Origin: an uncultured Bacteroidales bacterium
GTDB taxonomy: Bacteria; Bacteroidota; Bacteroidia; Bacteroidales; UBA11471
Assembly: GCA_944325415.1 (NCBI GenBank)
Contig: CALUZW010000014.1
Location: 1 to 59,117, forward strand
Direction of reading: 5' to 3'
Length of the DNA stretch: 59,117 nt
Part shown: positions 27,321-37,354 of the stretch, piece by piece
Layout of the letters: each line of letters begins with the position of its first letter
Position numbering within the stretch: position 1 is the stretch's first letter
The notes under the pieces: generated by a model
Seen by the model: the letters and a program-made list of their open reading frames with translations, nothing else
What the model was told of the DNA's origin: nothing
Database searches by the model: none
Program-made: the position numbers and the translations under genes

Positions 27321-28429
27321 AGTTTCAGGATTTGCAGAAAATCAATGCCCGCTATGCCGATGCGTTGAAGCAGGCTGCTGCTGCCGTTATCGATTCGGGG
27401 TGGTATCTTCTGGGTCAGCAGGTCTCTGCATTTGAGAGCCGCCTGGCGGCTTACCTCGGTGTGCCTCATGTCGTGGCTTGCGGAAATGGCCTTGATGCGT
27501 TGCGGCTTATCCTGCGGGCCTATATCGAAATGGGAAAACTCTCTGTCGGCGATGAAATCATTGTGCCGGCCAATACCTATGTGGCCACGGTGCTGGCGGT
27601 AACCGATAACCGGCTGACGCCCATATTTGTAGAGCCGTCGCCACGAACCTGCAATCTCGACACCCGGCGTGTCGAGGCTGCCATAACACCCCGCACAAAA
27701 GCCGTCCTGCCGGTGCATCTTTATGGCCGTTGCTGCTGGGACGAATCTTTGGCCGAAGTGGCTCGCCGACATCACCTGTTGGTTGTCGAAGACGCTGCGC
27801 AGTCGCTCGGTGCCGAATCCTTGTGTGAAGGACTTTTCGGCGGGCGCAAGTCGGCCGCGCTGGGGCATGCGGCAGGAATCAGTTTTTATCCCTCAAAGAA
27901 TCTTGGAGCGTTGGGCGATGGCGGGGCGGTAGCCACGCACGACGAAGAGTTGGCACGCACGGTTCGTGTTTTGGCCAATTACGGTTCGGAACGTCGATAC
28001 TATAATCAATACAGAGGCTATAACAGCCGTTTGGACGAGTTGCAGGCCGCTTTTCTTTCGGTGAAGCTCGACTATCTCGACGACGACAACCGTCGCCGTC
28101 GGCAGTTGGCGGCTCTTTATGATGAGGCCATCACTGCCCCCGTGGTGGTGAAACCCGAGCCGGAGGCCGGGCACATCTATCATCAGTATGTCGTGCAGGT
28201 ACCCCGCCGCCGGGAGCTGATTGAGGCGCTGCAACAACAGCAGATTCCCATCCTCATACACTATCCTGTTCCGCCTCACAAGCAGGCCTGTTACCGTTGT
28301 TATGCCCACCTGTCTCTGCCGGTTACCGAGCGGTTGGCCGACGAGGTGCTTTCGTTGCCCATTTCTCCCGTCATGACCGATGAAGAGGTGCTGACGGTGG
28401 CGCAAGCCGTCAACCGCTTTTATGCGTAA
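27317..28429 (+). CDS. fdtB: dTDP-3-keto-6-deoxyhexose 3-aminotransferase, DegT/FdtB family
   Basis: A 370-residue PLP-dependent sugar aminotransferase. The N-terminal part has VIDSGWYLLGQQVSAFE and CGNGLDALRLIL, the middle LLVVEDAAQSLGAE, and GISFYPSKNLGALGDGGA contains Lys194 expected to bind PLP. It starts at ATG 27317 within the ATGA overlap. Following a 3,4-ketoisomerase it would make dTDP-3-amino-3,6-dideoxyhexose (Fuc3N or Qui3N). The N-acetyltransferase (FdtC/QdtC) that normally completes the sugar is not in this cluster. The product probably enters a surface glycan. Confidence 0.88.
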   Translation: MKFQDLQKINARYADALKQAAAAVIDSGWYLLGQQVSAFESRLAAYLGVPHVVACGNGLDALRLILRAYIEMGKLSVGDEIIVPANTYVATVLAVTDNRLTPIFVEPSPRTCNLDTRRVEAAITPRTKAVLPVHLYGRCCWDESLAEVARRHHLLVVEDAAQSLGAESLCEGLFGGRKSAALGHAAGISFYPSKNLGALGDGGAVATHDEELARTVRVLANYGSERRYYNQYRGYNSRLDELQAAFLSVKLDYLDDDNRRRRQLAALYDEAITAPVVVKPEPEAGHIYHQYVVQVPRRRELIEALQQQQIPILIHYPVPPHKQACYRCYAHLSLPVTERLADEVLSLPISPVMTDEEVLTVAQAVNRFYA

Positions 28430-28444
28430 GCAGGAGAGGGGGTG

Positions 28445-29746
28445 CTAAAAGGCTTCGTTGATGTTGAACATGAATCCTGTTTTGAAGTCTTTGCCGAATC
28501 CTAAATCCAGCCGCACGTTGACACGGCTCTTGAATTCCCAGCGGTAACCGATACCGAAGTTGGGCAGTGTCTTGGAGAAGTCGAACGTGCGGAAATTTTC
28601 GAAAACATTACCGGCACCCACCCATAGGGCTACTCCGTTGCGTTTCCATACACGTTGCCGCAATTCGAGTTGTGCTTCCATGAGGTTATTGTCACGGTAT
28701 TGCCCCTCGTAGTAGCCGCGCATACGGAACATTCCCCCCAAGCGGCTTTTCATGGTCCACGGAACATCGCCGTAGTTGAATCGCCCGTGCAGGTCGAGAG
28801 CCAGTATGCCGCCTTTCCACACCTTTTGGTAGAAGTCGAAGATGAAGTCGGTCATCATGAAGTCGTAGTCGTTGCCCAAAAAGCCGGGATAGAACCCCTG
28901 TTCTATTTTCAGGTATATACCCTTGTGGGCATCGGTTATGACATCGCGGCTGTCGTATACAATCGAAGCACCTGCTCCGGTGGTCAATACCCGGGGACTC
29001 TCGCCGTTGATAATTTGTTCCAGTGTACGGGGGTCGGCCTCATTTTTCTTGGAAAAGTTGGTGCCTCTGACAAAGTCGAAACTGGCCATCGGTCCTATGA
29101 ACAGGTTATCGGAGAGGCGGAAAAGGAAATCCACCTTTATCTGAGATTGCAGCCTGAGATAGCTCCAATAGCAGGCATTGTTGCTTCCGGCCTCATATCC
29201 TATACCCCAGTAGTCGCTGGGCATGGAATAGAAATATACCGTGTAGAGAAGTCTGTACCGGTCTTTGGGCAGTATATGTGTGCCACGCACGCCGAGCATG
29301 TAAAAACCCGAAGTGGAGACATTGCCGAAGAGAGAGACGTTTGACGGCTGTATGCTCAGGTCGCTACGGTCACTGCGGTACAGTCCGGCGGCCATGACTC
29401 CGATGCCGAACTGGGTGGCGCTGGAATATTGTGGACCTCCGATGAAACTGATGTCAAATTTTTTCTCCGGTTTTGGCTTGTTGGCATTTCTGAAATAGTC
29501 TCCGATTTTTTTGAAAAAGGATACTTTCTTGTCTGCGGTGGTATCGGCCGTGGCCGGTTGGAGGGTATCGGCAAGTACGATACTGTCGGCAGGGGAGTTG
29601 TCGAAGCTGTTGCCGGGCACCGGTTGTGAGGCCTGGGCCGGACTTTTTGCCGGCAGAATAAAAAGGCTGCCAAACAGCAGGACCCGGAAAATTATCCGTG
29701 CTGCTGTTGCGATGTGCTGATGATGGAGAAATGGCATGGATTGCAT
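28445..29746 (-). CDS. Outer-membrane beta-barrel protein, bacterial surface antigen (Omp85-type barrel)
   Basis: A 433-residue exported protein. A hydrophobic signal stretch (about residues 15-37) and a Ser/Thr/Asp-rich linker precede a barrel of about 330 residues that starts FDISFIGGPQYSSATQFGIG and includes GAGASIVYDSRDV, GGMFRMRGYYEGQYRDNNL and the terminal KTGFMFNINEAF, ending in Phe, as outer-membrane barrels do. The VYDSRD and RGY-like motif fit the Omp85/BamA C-terminal barrel; no POTRA domains are visible. The start (ATG 29746) overlaps the protease stop by 1 bp. Its cargo or partner is unknown. Confidence 0.8.
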   Translation of the reverse strand: MQSMPFLHHQHIATAARIIFRVLLFGSLFILPAKSPAQASQPVPGNSFDNSPADSIVLADTLQPATADTTADKKVSFFKKIGDYFRNANKPKPEKKFDISFIGGPQYSSATQFGIGVMAAGLYRSDRSDLSIQPSNVSLFGNVSTSGFYMLGVRGTHILPKDRYRLLYTVYFYSMPSDYWGIGYEAGSNNACYWSYLRLQSQIKVDFLFRLSDNLFIGPMASFDFVRGTNFSKKNEADPRTLEQIINGESPRVLTTGAGASIVYDSRDVITDAHKGIYLKIEQGFYPGFLGNDYDFMMTDFIFDFYQKVWKGGILALDLHGRFNYGDVPWTMKSRLGGMFRMRGYYEGQYRDNNLMEAQLELRQRVWKRNGVALWVGAGNVFENFRTFDFSKTLPNFGIGYRWEFKSRVNVRLDLGFGKDFKTGFMFNINEAF

Positions 29747-31476
29747 CAGGGCTTGGGGCTAAGTGATGACGAATAATTATTTAACCATTCGGCGGCAGAT
29801 TGGTTTCCGCACTCGGCGGCATTTTTCATATCGGAAAGCGCTATCTCACTCTTGTCGATGGCAAGGAAAGAGAGCCCTCTGTAATAGTAGACGGTCGATT
29901 GCAGTTCGCGGTTGTCGATAATGTCGGATAAGATTTTTATGGCGGCGTCGTATTCTTTCAAATGGTAGCAAGTGAGACCTTTGACCATGAGAGAAAAGTC
30001 GTCGACTTTGATTCTCAACGATTTTTCGATATTTTCCATGGCTTCGGTATAGGCTTCAAAGACGATTTGATTCAATGCCAAGTTGCAGTAAATCAGAGCT
30101 TGTAACTCTTCGCCGTCGCGCTTTTTGTCGAAGCTGCGCAATGCCTGACGATAATCGACAATGGCATTTTCTCGGGTATTGAGTCGTTCCCAGCAGCAAC
30201 CTCGCAGATAATAGGCTCTGCAGTTGTCTCTATCCTCCGTCAATATGCGGGTGAGGAGATCTACCGCTTCGCGGTATTGACCGGCGTAGAAAAATTGTTC
30301 GGCCCGGGCAAAAGGGTCGGTCTCTTCGAGCGGTTTTTCCTCATCGAGTATGTAATAGTATTCTTGTTGGTCGTTTGACGGGAGCCGTGTAAGAATGAGA
30401 ACGACGAAGTTCTTATTCGTGGCCACGATTTCGGTCAGTTGGCGTCCGGCACTCACGACAGGCAGATCAAAGCCTTTTAGTTCGTCGCATTGTTCGATGA
30501 GTTGCCACAGATATTGGTTTTTTACGGCCAGTTTGGTGTAATAAACGGAGTGTCGGGCCGAGTTTATCGCCAAAATGTTTCCATCTTTGTCAAACAGCGG
30601 GCTTCCGCTACTGCCATGTTCGATAGGGACCGTAGTCTGGCAGCGCGATGGCTGGTTGCTATCGGTCGTGGCACTGATGATACCGGTTGTGGTTTTAGGG
30701 TTGATTCCCAAAGAGTTGATTTTGGGGTAACTGATGGCCATGCAGAACTCTCCTTCGATGGGGTCGTCGCGACGCAGACCGTAGGGTATGGGCCCGAAAG
30801 AGGTAAAGGTTGTATCTTCGATTTTTATGATGGCTATATCGTTAATCGAGTCGCTCGCAACGATTCGGGCCTGGTAGTACTGGTCAAAGAGACCGTTGAC
30901 TCCGTATATATAGATGTTTGTGGCGGCCTGGATAACATGATGGTTGGTTACGATGTAGCCGTCGGAGGTGATGGCAAATCCCGAGCCTGTCGAATATTTC
31001 GGTGCCGGTAAGGCGTCGATTCGTGGGTATTCCCGGGTGAATACCACGGTGTCGAGTTGTTGCTTGAAGAAGAAGTAACCCGGCGAAAATGTCATGTAAC
31101 ACTCCCGACCCACCGGTTCGTTGGTCAAGGTAAACGGGTTCTTTCCCCATATGCGGTAATATTCATCATAGTTGGTCAGTTCCAGAAAATAGTCGACCAT
31201 TCCCGGTTCGGCATTTTTACCACTGAGTTGAATGACCCGGTAGCGTAAATTCTCGGGAAACCGTTCGTCTTCGAACCTTTCTATGGCGTAAATTATTCCG
31301 TTGCTCGATTTCCATATCCCCTCGACCGGCTCGCATATCCCGTTTTTAACACGTTCCTTGATGACTTCTTTTGCTTTTGCATAGTTGTAACCGACCACCT
31401 TGAAGTGGCCATAGACCGGTGTTGCGAGCAGCGTCAGCAACAGCAGCAGAGTTGTATATGCGTGTTTGTGGTTCAT
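29746..31476 (-). CDS. Exported trypsin-like serine protease with C-terminal TPR repeats
   Basis: A 576-residue secreted protein with signal peptide MNHKHAYTTLLLLLTLLATPVYG. Residues about 160-310 form a chymotrypsin-fold (HtrA-like S1C) protease: His180 in VTNHHVI, Asp213 in SINDIAIIKI and Ser290 in EHGSSGSPLF complete the triad. From about 390 to 560 there are TPR-like repeats (AEQFFYAGQYREAVDLLTRI, CNLALNQIVFEAYTEAMENI). There is no PDZ domain, unlike DegP. It sits between two outer-membrane proteins, all within 1-6 bp, so it may act on envelope proteins. Confidence 0.85.
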   Translation of the reverse strand: MNHKHAYTTLLLLLTLLATPVYGHFKVVGYNYAKAKEVIKERVKNGICEPVEGIWKSSNGIIYAIERFEDERFPENLRYRVIQLSGKNAEPGMVDYFLELTNYDEYYRIWGKNPFTLTNEPVGRECYMTFSPGYFFFKQQLDTVVFTREYPRIDALPAPKYSTGSGFAITSDGYIVTNHHVIQAATNIYIYGVNGLFDQYYQARIVASDSINDIAIIKIEDTTFTSFGPIPYGLRRDDPIEGEFCMAISYPKINSLGINPKTTTGIISATTDSNQPSRCQTTVPIEHGSSGSPLFDKDGNILAINSARHSVYYTKLAVKNQYLWQLIEQCDELKGFDLPVVSAGRQLTEIVATNKNFVVLILTRLPSNDQQEYYYILDEEKPLEETDPFARAEQFFYAGQYREAVDLLTRILTEDRDNCRAYYLRGCCWERLNTRENAIVDYRQALRSFDKKRDGEELQALIYCNLALNQIVFEAYTEAMENIEKSLRIKVDDFSLMVKGLTCYHLKEYDAAIKILSDIIDNRELQSTVYYYRGLSFLAIDKSEIALSDMKNAAECGNQSAAEWLNNYSSSLSPKP

Positions 31477-31482
31477 GCTGTG

Positions 31483-33150
31483 TCAGATGCGGAAAAATAG
31501 TCCGAAACTCAGTATCTCCTTTATTTGAATGAATTTCCCTTTTTCGTTGGGATCGGCACTGTCGTCATAACGCATCTTCAATTCGATTTTAGTCGAAAAA
31601 TAGCGGTTCAGAATAAAGTTGAATGTGTTTTCAAAATCGATTTGTACATGTTTGTACGAAGTAAAATAATAGAACCGCGAGGTGAGATACATGTTGCGCA
31701 TGAACTCCCATTTGAAATTGGCATCGAACGAAGAACCGAACTGGTGGAGTATTTTTTTGTCTTTTTCTATGCCAAATTTAGTGGGGTCCATTTCTTCATC
31801 GATGCAGGTTTTTAGATTATAAGAAAATGGCGATACCGATACTGACGAGGAAAAAGCCGTATTCTTGCTGGTGAAATTATAACTCATACCGAGGTTATAA
31901 CTTAATTCTCCGGGAGATAGGAAAGAGGCTGTGCGCGTATTGGTGTTTTTCTTGTAATTGTTGAAGAATTGGGTCTTGAAATACATACTGGTTGAATAGT
32001 AAATATTTCCAAAAGCCTTGTAGCTGAATTTGCTGTCGATACGGAACATATCTTCGCTGATGCTGTAATTGCGCAACGTGTCATCGGGGGCACTGCTTAT
32101 GTTCAGGTTCCATTGTATTTTGTTCTCAAACAGAATTTTTCCCGTGTAATCTTTGTAATTAAGAGAGTAGATTTGAGAACCTATAAGGTTGAGGTTGCTT
32201 GTTCCTCCCTGATACCAGTTCTCCGATACATAAATTTGAGAGATTTGCAGAGAATTGGATAGTGAGGATATCCAGTGTTTCAACTCTATGGGACGACCTT
32301 TTATATCGAAACTCTTGGGTGCCGAAGGCCCTTTTACCATGAGAGTCTCGCGCCGTCTTTTCATGCGTTCGAGATGGATGGCTTTGGGCATCTTTTCGGG
32401 AGTATAGCGTATCTTTTCGGGGTGCGCGATGATGGCCGATGCCATGGCGTAATAGCCCAGTTCGGCAAGTTGTTTGTCTTTCTCAATTCGAGTGGTTCGT
32501 CTGGAAAGGTGGTAGGGGGTATCCCATTTTTGTCGGGACGGTTTGTTGTGCTGGTATAAGTCGGGAAGATTGCGTGGGCGTTGGCCGTTGAAGATGATTG
32601 GCAAGAAGATGGGATTGACAGGAATCTCATTCGATGGCGTAATGGTAAACCTGTTTTTGGACTCCTGCAATATGGCTTGTGCCCGGGCGCACATTTGGAG
32701 AGGTTTGGGCTTGGGCATGATTTTGCGCAGTGTGTCTTTCTTGGCTTTGGACGCAAGAGCAAGAGTATCTGTTAGCGGTTTGTCAGGCGCTTGGGTAAGG
32801 ATATCTTTGCCTACAATGCTATCGATCTGGTGCATCAGTTCGGCACTGATGATACTGTCTTCTACAAATTGGGTGGTAACGATTATCGTGTCTCTTACAA
32901 GACGGGTGGTGTCGATGTGCATGTCGACCCGCGTACTGTCTTTGATTTCGAGGCTGTCTATGAGAGAGAATATGTTTTCGATGAGGCGGTTTATGCTGTC
33001 GGGCATAGTCGACGCATCGACAGGTGGTTTCTGTACGTCGTTTCTTGGCGCTGATTGTACGGCAGTTGCCAATGATAACATTAAAAAAGCAAGAATGGAG
33101 AGCCTTTTGAAATGTTTCGGAAACAGTGTATGTGCAGCTGTTATGCCCAT
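31483..33150 (-). CDS. DUF3078-type outer-membrane protein
   Basis: A 555-residue protein, signal peptide near residues 15-34 (LSILAFLMLSLATAVQSA). A Thr/Asp-rich first third precedes a region with LPIIFNGQRPRNLPDLYQ, then a predicted barrel starting with SLQISQIYVSENWYQGGTSN, the family mark of DUF3078, and many alternating hydrophobic strands to the end FFRI. It is the promoter-proximal gene of the three-gene envelope operon, with the protease 6 bp downstream. The function of DUF3078 proteins is not established. Confidence 0.85.
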   Translation of the reverse strand: MGITAAHTLFPKHFKRLSILAFLMLSLATAVQSAPRNDVQKPPVDASTMPDSINRLIENIFSLIDSLEIKDSTRVDMHIDTTRLVRDTIIVTTQFVEDSIISAELMHQIDSIVGKDILTQAPDKPLTDTLALASKAKKDTLRKIMPKPKPLQMCARAQAILQESKNRFTITPSNEIPVNPIFLPIIFNGQRPRNLPDLYQHNKPSRQKWDTPYHLSRRTTRIEKDKQLAELGYYAMASAIIAHPEKIRYTPEKMPKAIHLERMKRRRETLMVKGPSAPKSFDIKGRPIELKHWISSLSNSLQISQIYVSENWYQGGTSNLNLIGSQIYSLNYKDYTGKILFENKIQWNLNISSAPDDTLRNYSISEDMFRIDSKFSYKAFGNIYYSTSMYFKTQFFNNYKKNTNTRTASFLSPGELSYNLGMSYNFTSKNTAFSSSVSVSPFSYNLKTCIDEEMDPTKFGIEKDKKILHQFGSSFDANFKWEFMRNMYLTSRFYYFTSYKHVQIDFENTFNFILNRYFSTKIELKMRYDDSADPNEKGKFIQIKEILSFGLFFRI

Positions 33151-33179
33151 GGAGGTTGCGTAAATCGTCGAATAGTCGA

Positions 33180-33187
33180 CAAATATA
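33180..33187 (-). promoter_or_regulatory. -7 box of the DUF3078 operon
   Basis: TATATTTG on the minus strand, 30 bp before the ATG at 33150. The stretch around it, CAAATATAGTGAAA on the plus strand, is identical to the dnaB promoter core at 58970-58983. Confidence 0.6.
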
Positions 33188-33290
33188 GTGAAAAAACGGC
33201 TCCCTGAAAAAATTATGTTTATTAATATCGAGAAAACGCTCCGACAAGATATTTAATCGCTTTTTTCATGGCTTAATCCCAACTTTTTTC

Positions 33291-33298
33291 TAATTTTG
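33291..33298 (+). promoter_or_regulatory. -7 box of the pyrG-yidC operon
   Basis: TAATTTTG fits TAnnTTTG, 36 bp before the GTG start of pyrG; a -33 element is weak. Confidence 0.55.
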
Positions 33299-33313
33299 CG
33301 CTTTGGAAATTAG

Positions 33314-34939
<1,626 letters not shown>

Positions 34940-34968
34940 TATTTGCCTATATCACATAAGACAAAATC

Positions 34969-36858
34969 ATGGATAAAAATACAATTATCGGCTTTTTACT
35001 GATGGCCGTAGTTCTCTTCGGTTACACATGGTATATGCAACCGTCGGCCGAGCAAAAAGCTGCCATGCAGCGCTATCAAGACTCTCTCTTGCAGGTCGAG
35101 AACGCCCGGTTGGCCGAGATAAGCCAAGTAGAATCGCTCCCTCTCGACACGACCGCAGAGTTGACCCTCGACGAGCATGCAGCACAATTGCGCAGCGAAT
35201 ATGTCGATTTTGCCCCCTTTGCCGAAGGAGAGGAGCAGACGATAACCCTCTCCAACCCGCAAGTGTCGCTCACCTTCTCGACTTTGGGTGGACGCCTCTC
35301 TCAGGCTGTACTCAACGAATACAGCACTTACGATTCTCTGCCGGTAATGCTTTTCAATGAGGCAAACAATGCCTACGGTTTTATTTTTAAGACACAAGGT
35401 CGCACCATCAATACGGCCGACCTCTATTTTGTGCCTGAACTGTCGGTCGACAAACGTACCCTCGCCATGAAACTCCCGTTCGAGAACGGAAGCACGTTTG
35501 AGGTGCGTTACACCCTTCCCGAAGAGGGATATATGCTCGACATGAAAATCTACCAGAACGGTATGGAGAAGATACTTCCCCGCAATACCGTCGACTTGGA
35601 TATGTACTGGACACAGAAACTGCGTCGCCAAGAGCGCGGACGTATGTTTGAAGAGCGTAACAGTGCCCTCTATTACAAATATGTGGGTTCTGATGTAGAG
35701 CGTCTCAGCGAGACCGAAGATGAACACGAAAGTCTCTCTTCGGGATTGAAGTGGATAGGTTTCAAAAACCAGTTCTTCTCGTCGGTGCTGATAGCCGACC
35801 ACAAGTTCAACGGTGCCCGTCTTGAATCGACCGTGCTGCCCAAGGACAATCTCTATCTCAAAGACTACAAGGCCGAGACCACGGTCGATTATGACCCCTC
35901 GATGACCGAGGGCCCCTCGTTCCGCTTCTTCCTCGGTCCCAACCTTTATCCGCTGCTGAAAAGCTACGACAAGGGGCTTGACGACGACGACAAGTTGCAG
36001 CTGCCCAAGCTCATACCTCTCGGATACAAGTTCTTCCGCTGGATAAATACCGGTATCATTATACCCATCTTCACCTTCCTCGGCAAGTTCTTTACCAACT
36101 ACGGTGTCATCATACTGCTTATGACGCTCATCATCAAAGCCGTGCTGATGCCGTTGACCTTCAAGTCCTATATGTCGAGTGCCCGCATGCGGGTATTGAA
36201 ACCGCAAATCGAGGAGATTAACGCCAAATATCCCGGACAGGAAAAGGCCCTTGACCGTCAGCGGGCAACAATGGAGCTTTACCGCAATGCCGGTGTAAAC
36301 CCCATGAGCGGCTGTCTGCCCTTGCTGTTGCAGATGCCTATACTCTTGGCCATGTTTGCTTTCTTCCCCTCGTCGATAGAGTTGCGCCAGCAACCGTTCC
36401 TTTGGGCCGACGACCTTTCTTCTTACGACGCTATTGTTTCCTGGGACGTGTATATACCTCTTATCACCCCCTATTTTGGAAACCACATCAGTCTTTTCTG
36501 TCTGTTGATGACGATTACCAACATACTGTATACCAAAATCAATATGGATAGTACCGGTGGTGGACAGCAGATGCCCGGTATGAAACTTATGATGTATCTC
36601 ATGCCGCTGATGTTCCTCTTCATCTTCAACAACTATGCGTCGGGTCTGAGTTACTATTATTTTGTATCGCTCCTCATCACGATTATTCAGACCTACATTT
36701 TCCGCAAATGTATCAATGAAGAGAAAGTGTTGGCCAAACTCAAAGAGAACCAGAAGAAACCTCGCAAGAAATCAGGTTTCCTGGCCCGTCTCGAAGAGGT
36801 TCAACGTCAGCAGGAAGCTGCGCTGAAACGTCAGCAGCAACAGCGTCGTCGTCGCTGA
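34969..36858 (+). CDS. yidC: Membrane protein insertase YidC
   Basis: A 629-residue inner-membrane insertase. An N-terminal helix (residues 5-22) is followed by a large periplasmic domain (about 60-350) and the conserved Oxa1/YidC core from about 355: FGKFFTNYGVIILLMTLIIK, LMPLTFKSYMSSARMRVLKP, YRNAGVNPMSGCLPLLLQMP and IFNNYASGLSYYYFVS. The hydrophilic-groove Arg is expected near KAVLMPLTFK. The C-terminal 45 residues are strongly Lys/Arg/Gln-rich, which suits ribosome contact. The end coincides with a strong terminator. Confidence 0.97.
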   Translation: MDKNTIIGFLLMAVVLFGYTWYMQPSAEQKAAMQRYQDSLLQVENARLAEISQVESLPLDTTAELTLDEHAAQLRSEYVDFAPFAEGEEQTITLSNPQVSLTFSTLGGRLSQAVLNEYSTYDSLPVMLFNEANNAYGFIFKTQGRTINTADLYFVPELSVDKRTLAMKLPFENGSTFEVRYTLPEEGYMLDMKIYQNGMEKILPRNTVDLDMYWTQKLRRQERGRMFEERNSALYYKYVGSDVERLSETEDEHESLSSGLKWIGFKNQFFSSVLIADHKFNGARLESTVLPKDNLYLKDYKAETTVDYDPSMTEGPSFRFFLGPNLYPLLKSYDKGLDDDDKLQLPKLIPLGYKFFRWINTGIIIPIFTFLGKFFTNYGVIILLMTLIIKAVLMPLTFKSYMSSARMRVLKPQIEEINAKYPGQEKALDRQRATMELYRNAGVNPMSGCLPLLLQMPILLAMFAFFPSSIELRQQPFLWADDLSSYDAIVSWDVYIPLITPYFGNHISLFCLLMTITNILYTKINMDSTGGGQQMPGMKLMMYLMPLMFLFIFNNYASGLSYYYFVSLLITIIQTYIFRKCINEEKVLAKLKENQKKPRKKSGFLARLEEVQRQQEAALKRQQQQRRRR

Positions 36859-36880
36859 TTTGATAACTGTCATATAGAAT

Positions 36881-36913
36881 GAGAGAGCCGCCATATCTTA
36901 TGGCGGCTCTCTC
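36881..36913 (+). terminator. Terminator of pyrG-yidC
   Basis: A perfect 15-bp stem (GAGAGAGCCGCCATA at 36881-36895, complement 36899-36913) with a 3-base loop, then TCTGTTT. Confidence 0.85.
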
Positions 36914-37269
36914 TCTGTTTATAGGGTAGTCTCGTATAGCAGGAAGGGGCAGTGTTTTGTGCCGGTTCTCGGAATTTCCGACGCTCACGTTGTCGGAATC
37001 CTCTTTCTTGATTATTGCAGGGAGGTCCGAATCCACCCTCTTTCCTCTTGCGGCGCAAAACTTTATCGGACTGTTGTATCTTCCTTGTCGCAGGTCGGTA
37101 TTGTACCGTCTGTGCGATTTCTCTTGTGGCATTGTCCGTTTTGCAGCAGGTAGAGCGAATGAGGGTATCGAAAAGAGATGGGGCAGGGTAGATGAACGTA
37201 AAGTGCCGTGATGAATGGTGAGCGGTGTGAATAGTGAATAGAGGAAAGGCCTTATTGAGTGATAAAGAA
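36914..37269. other. Intergenic stretch without recognised genes
   Basis: About 355 bp between two convergent operons. ORFs of 60-130 codons exist on both strands but lack family resemblance, initiation context and consistent codon use. Near 37208-37240 short near-repeats of GTGAATAG/GTGAGCGG occur. Possibly a decayed gene; nothing firmer can be said. Confidence 0.3.
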
Positions 37270-37295
37270 AAAGGAGCGAAATTTTTCGCTCCTTT
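37270..37295 (-). terminator. Terminator of the S46 peptidase gene
   Basis: AAAGGAGCGAA (37270-37280) pairs with TTCGCTCCTTT (37285-37295); on the minus strand the stem runs into TTTCTTTATC. It is 60 bp past the stop at 37355. Confidence 0.75.
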
Positions 37296-37354
37296 CTGTA
37301 TTTGTCAGGTCGGGAGGGAAAGTGTATATAACTTTCCGCCCGGAGGTTCGTCGA

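Noticed and set aside
36740..37132. A 130-codon minus-strand ORF spanning the yidC end
   Set aside because: It is antisense to yidC and crosses a strong terminator.
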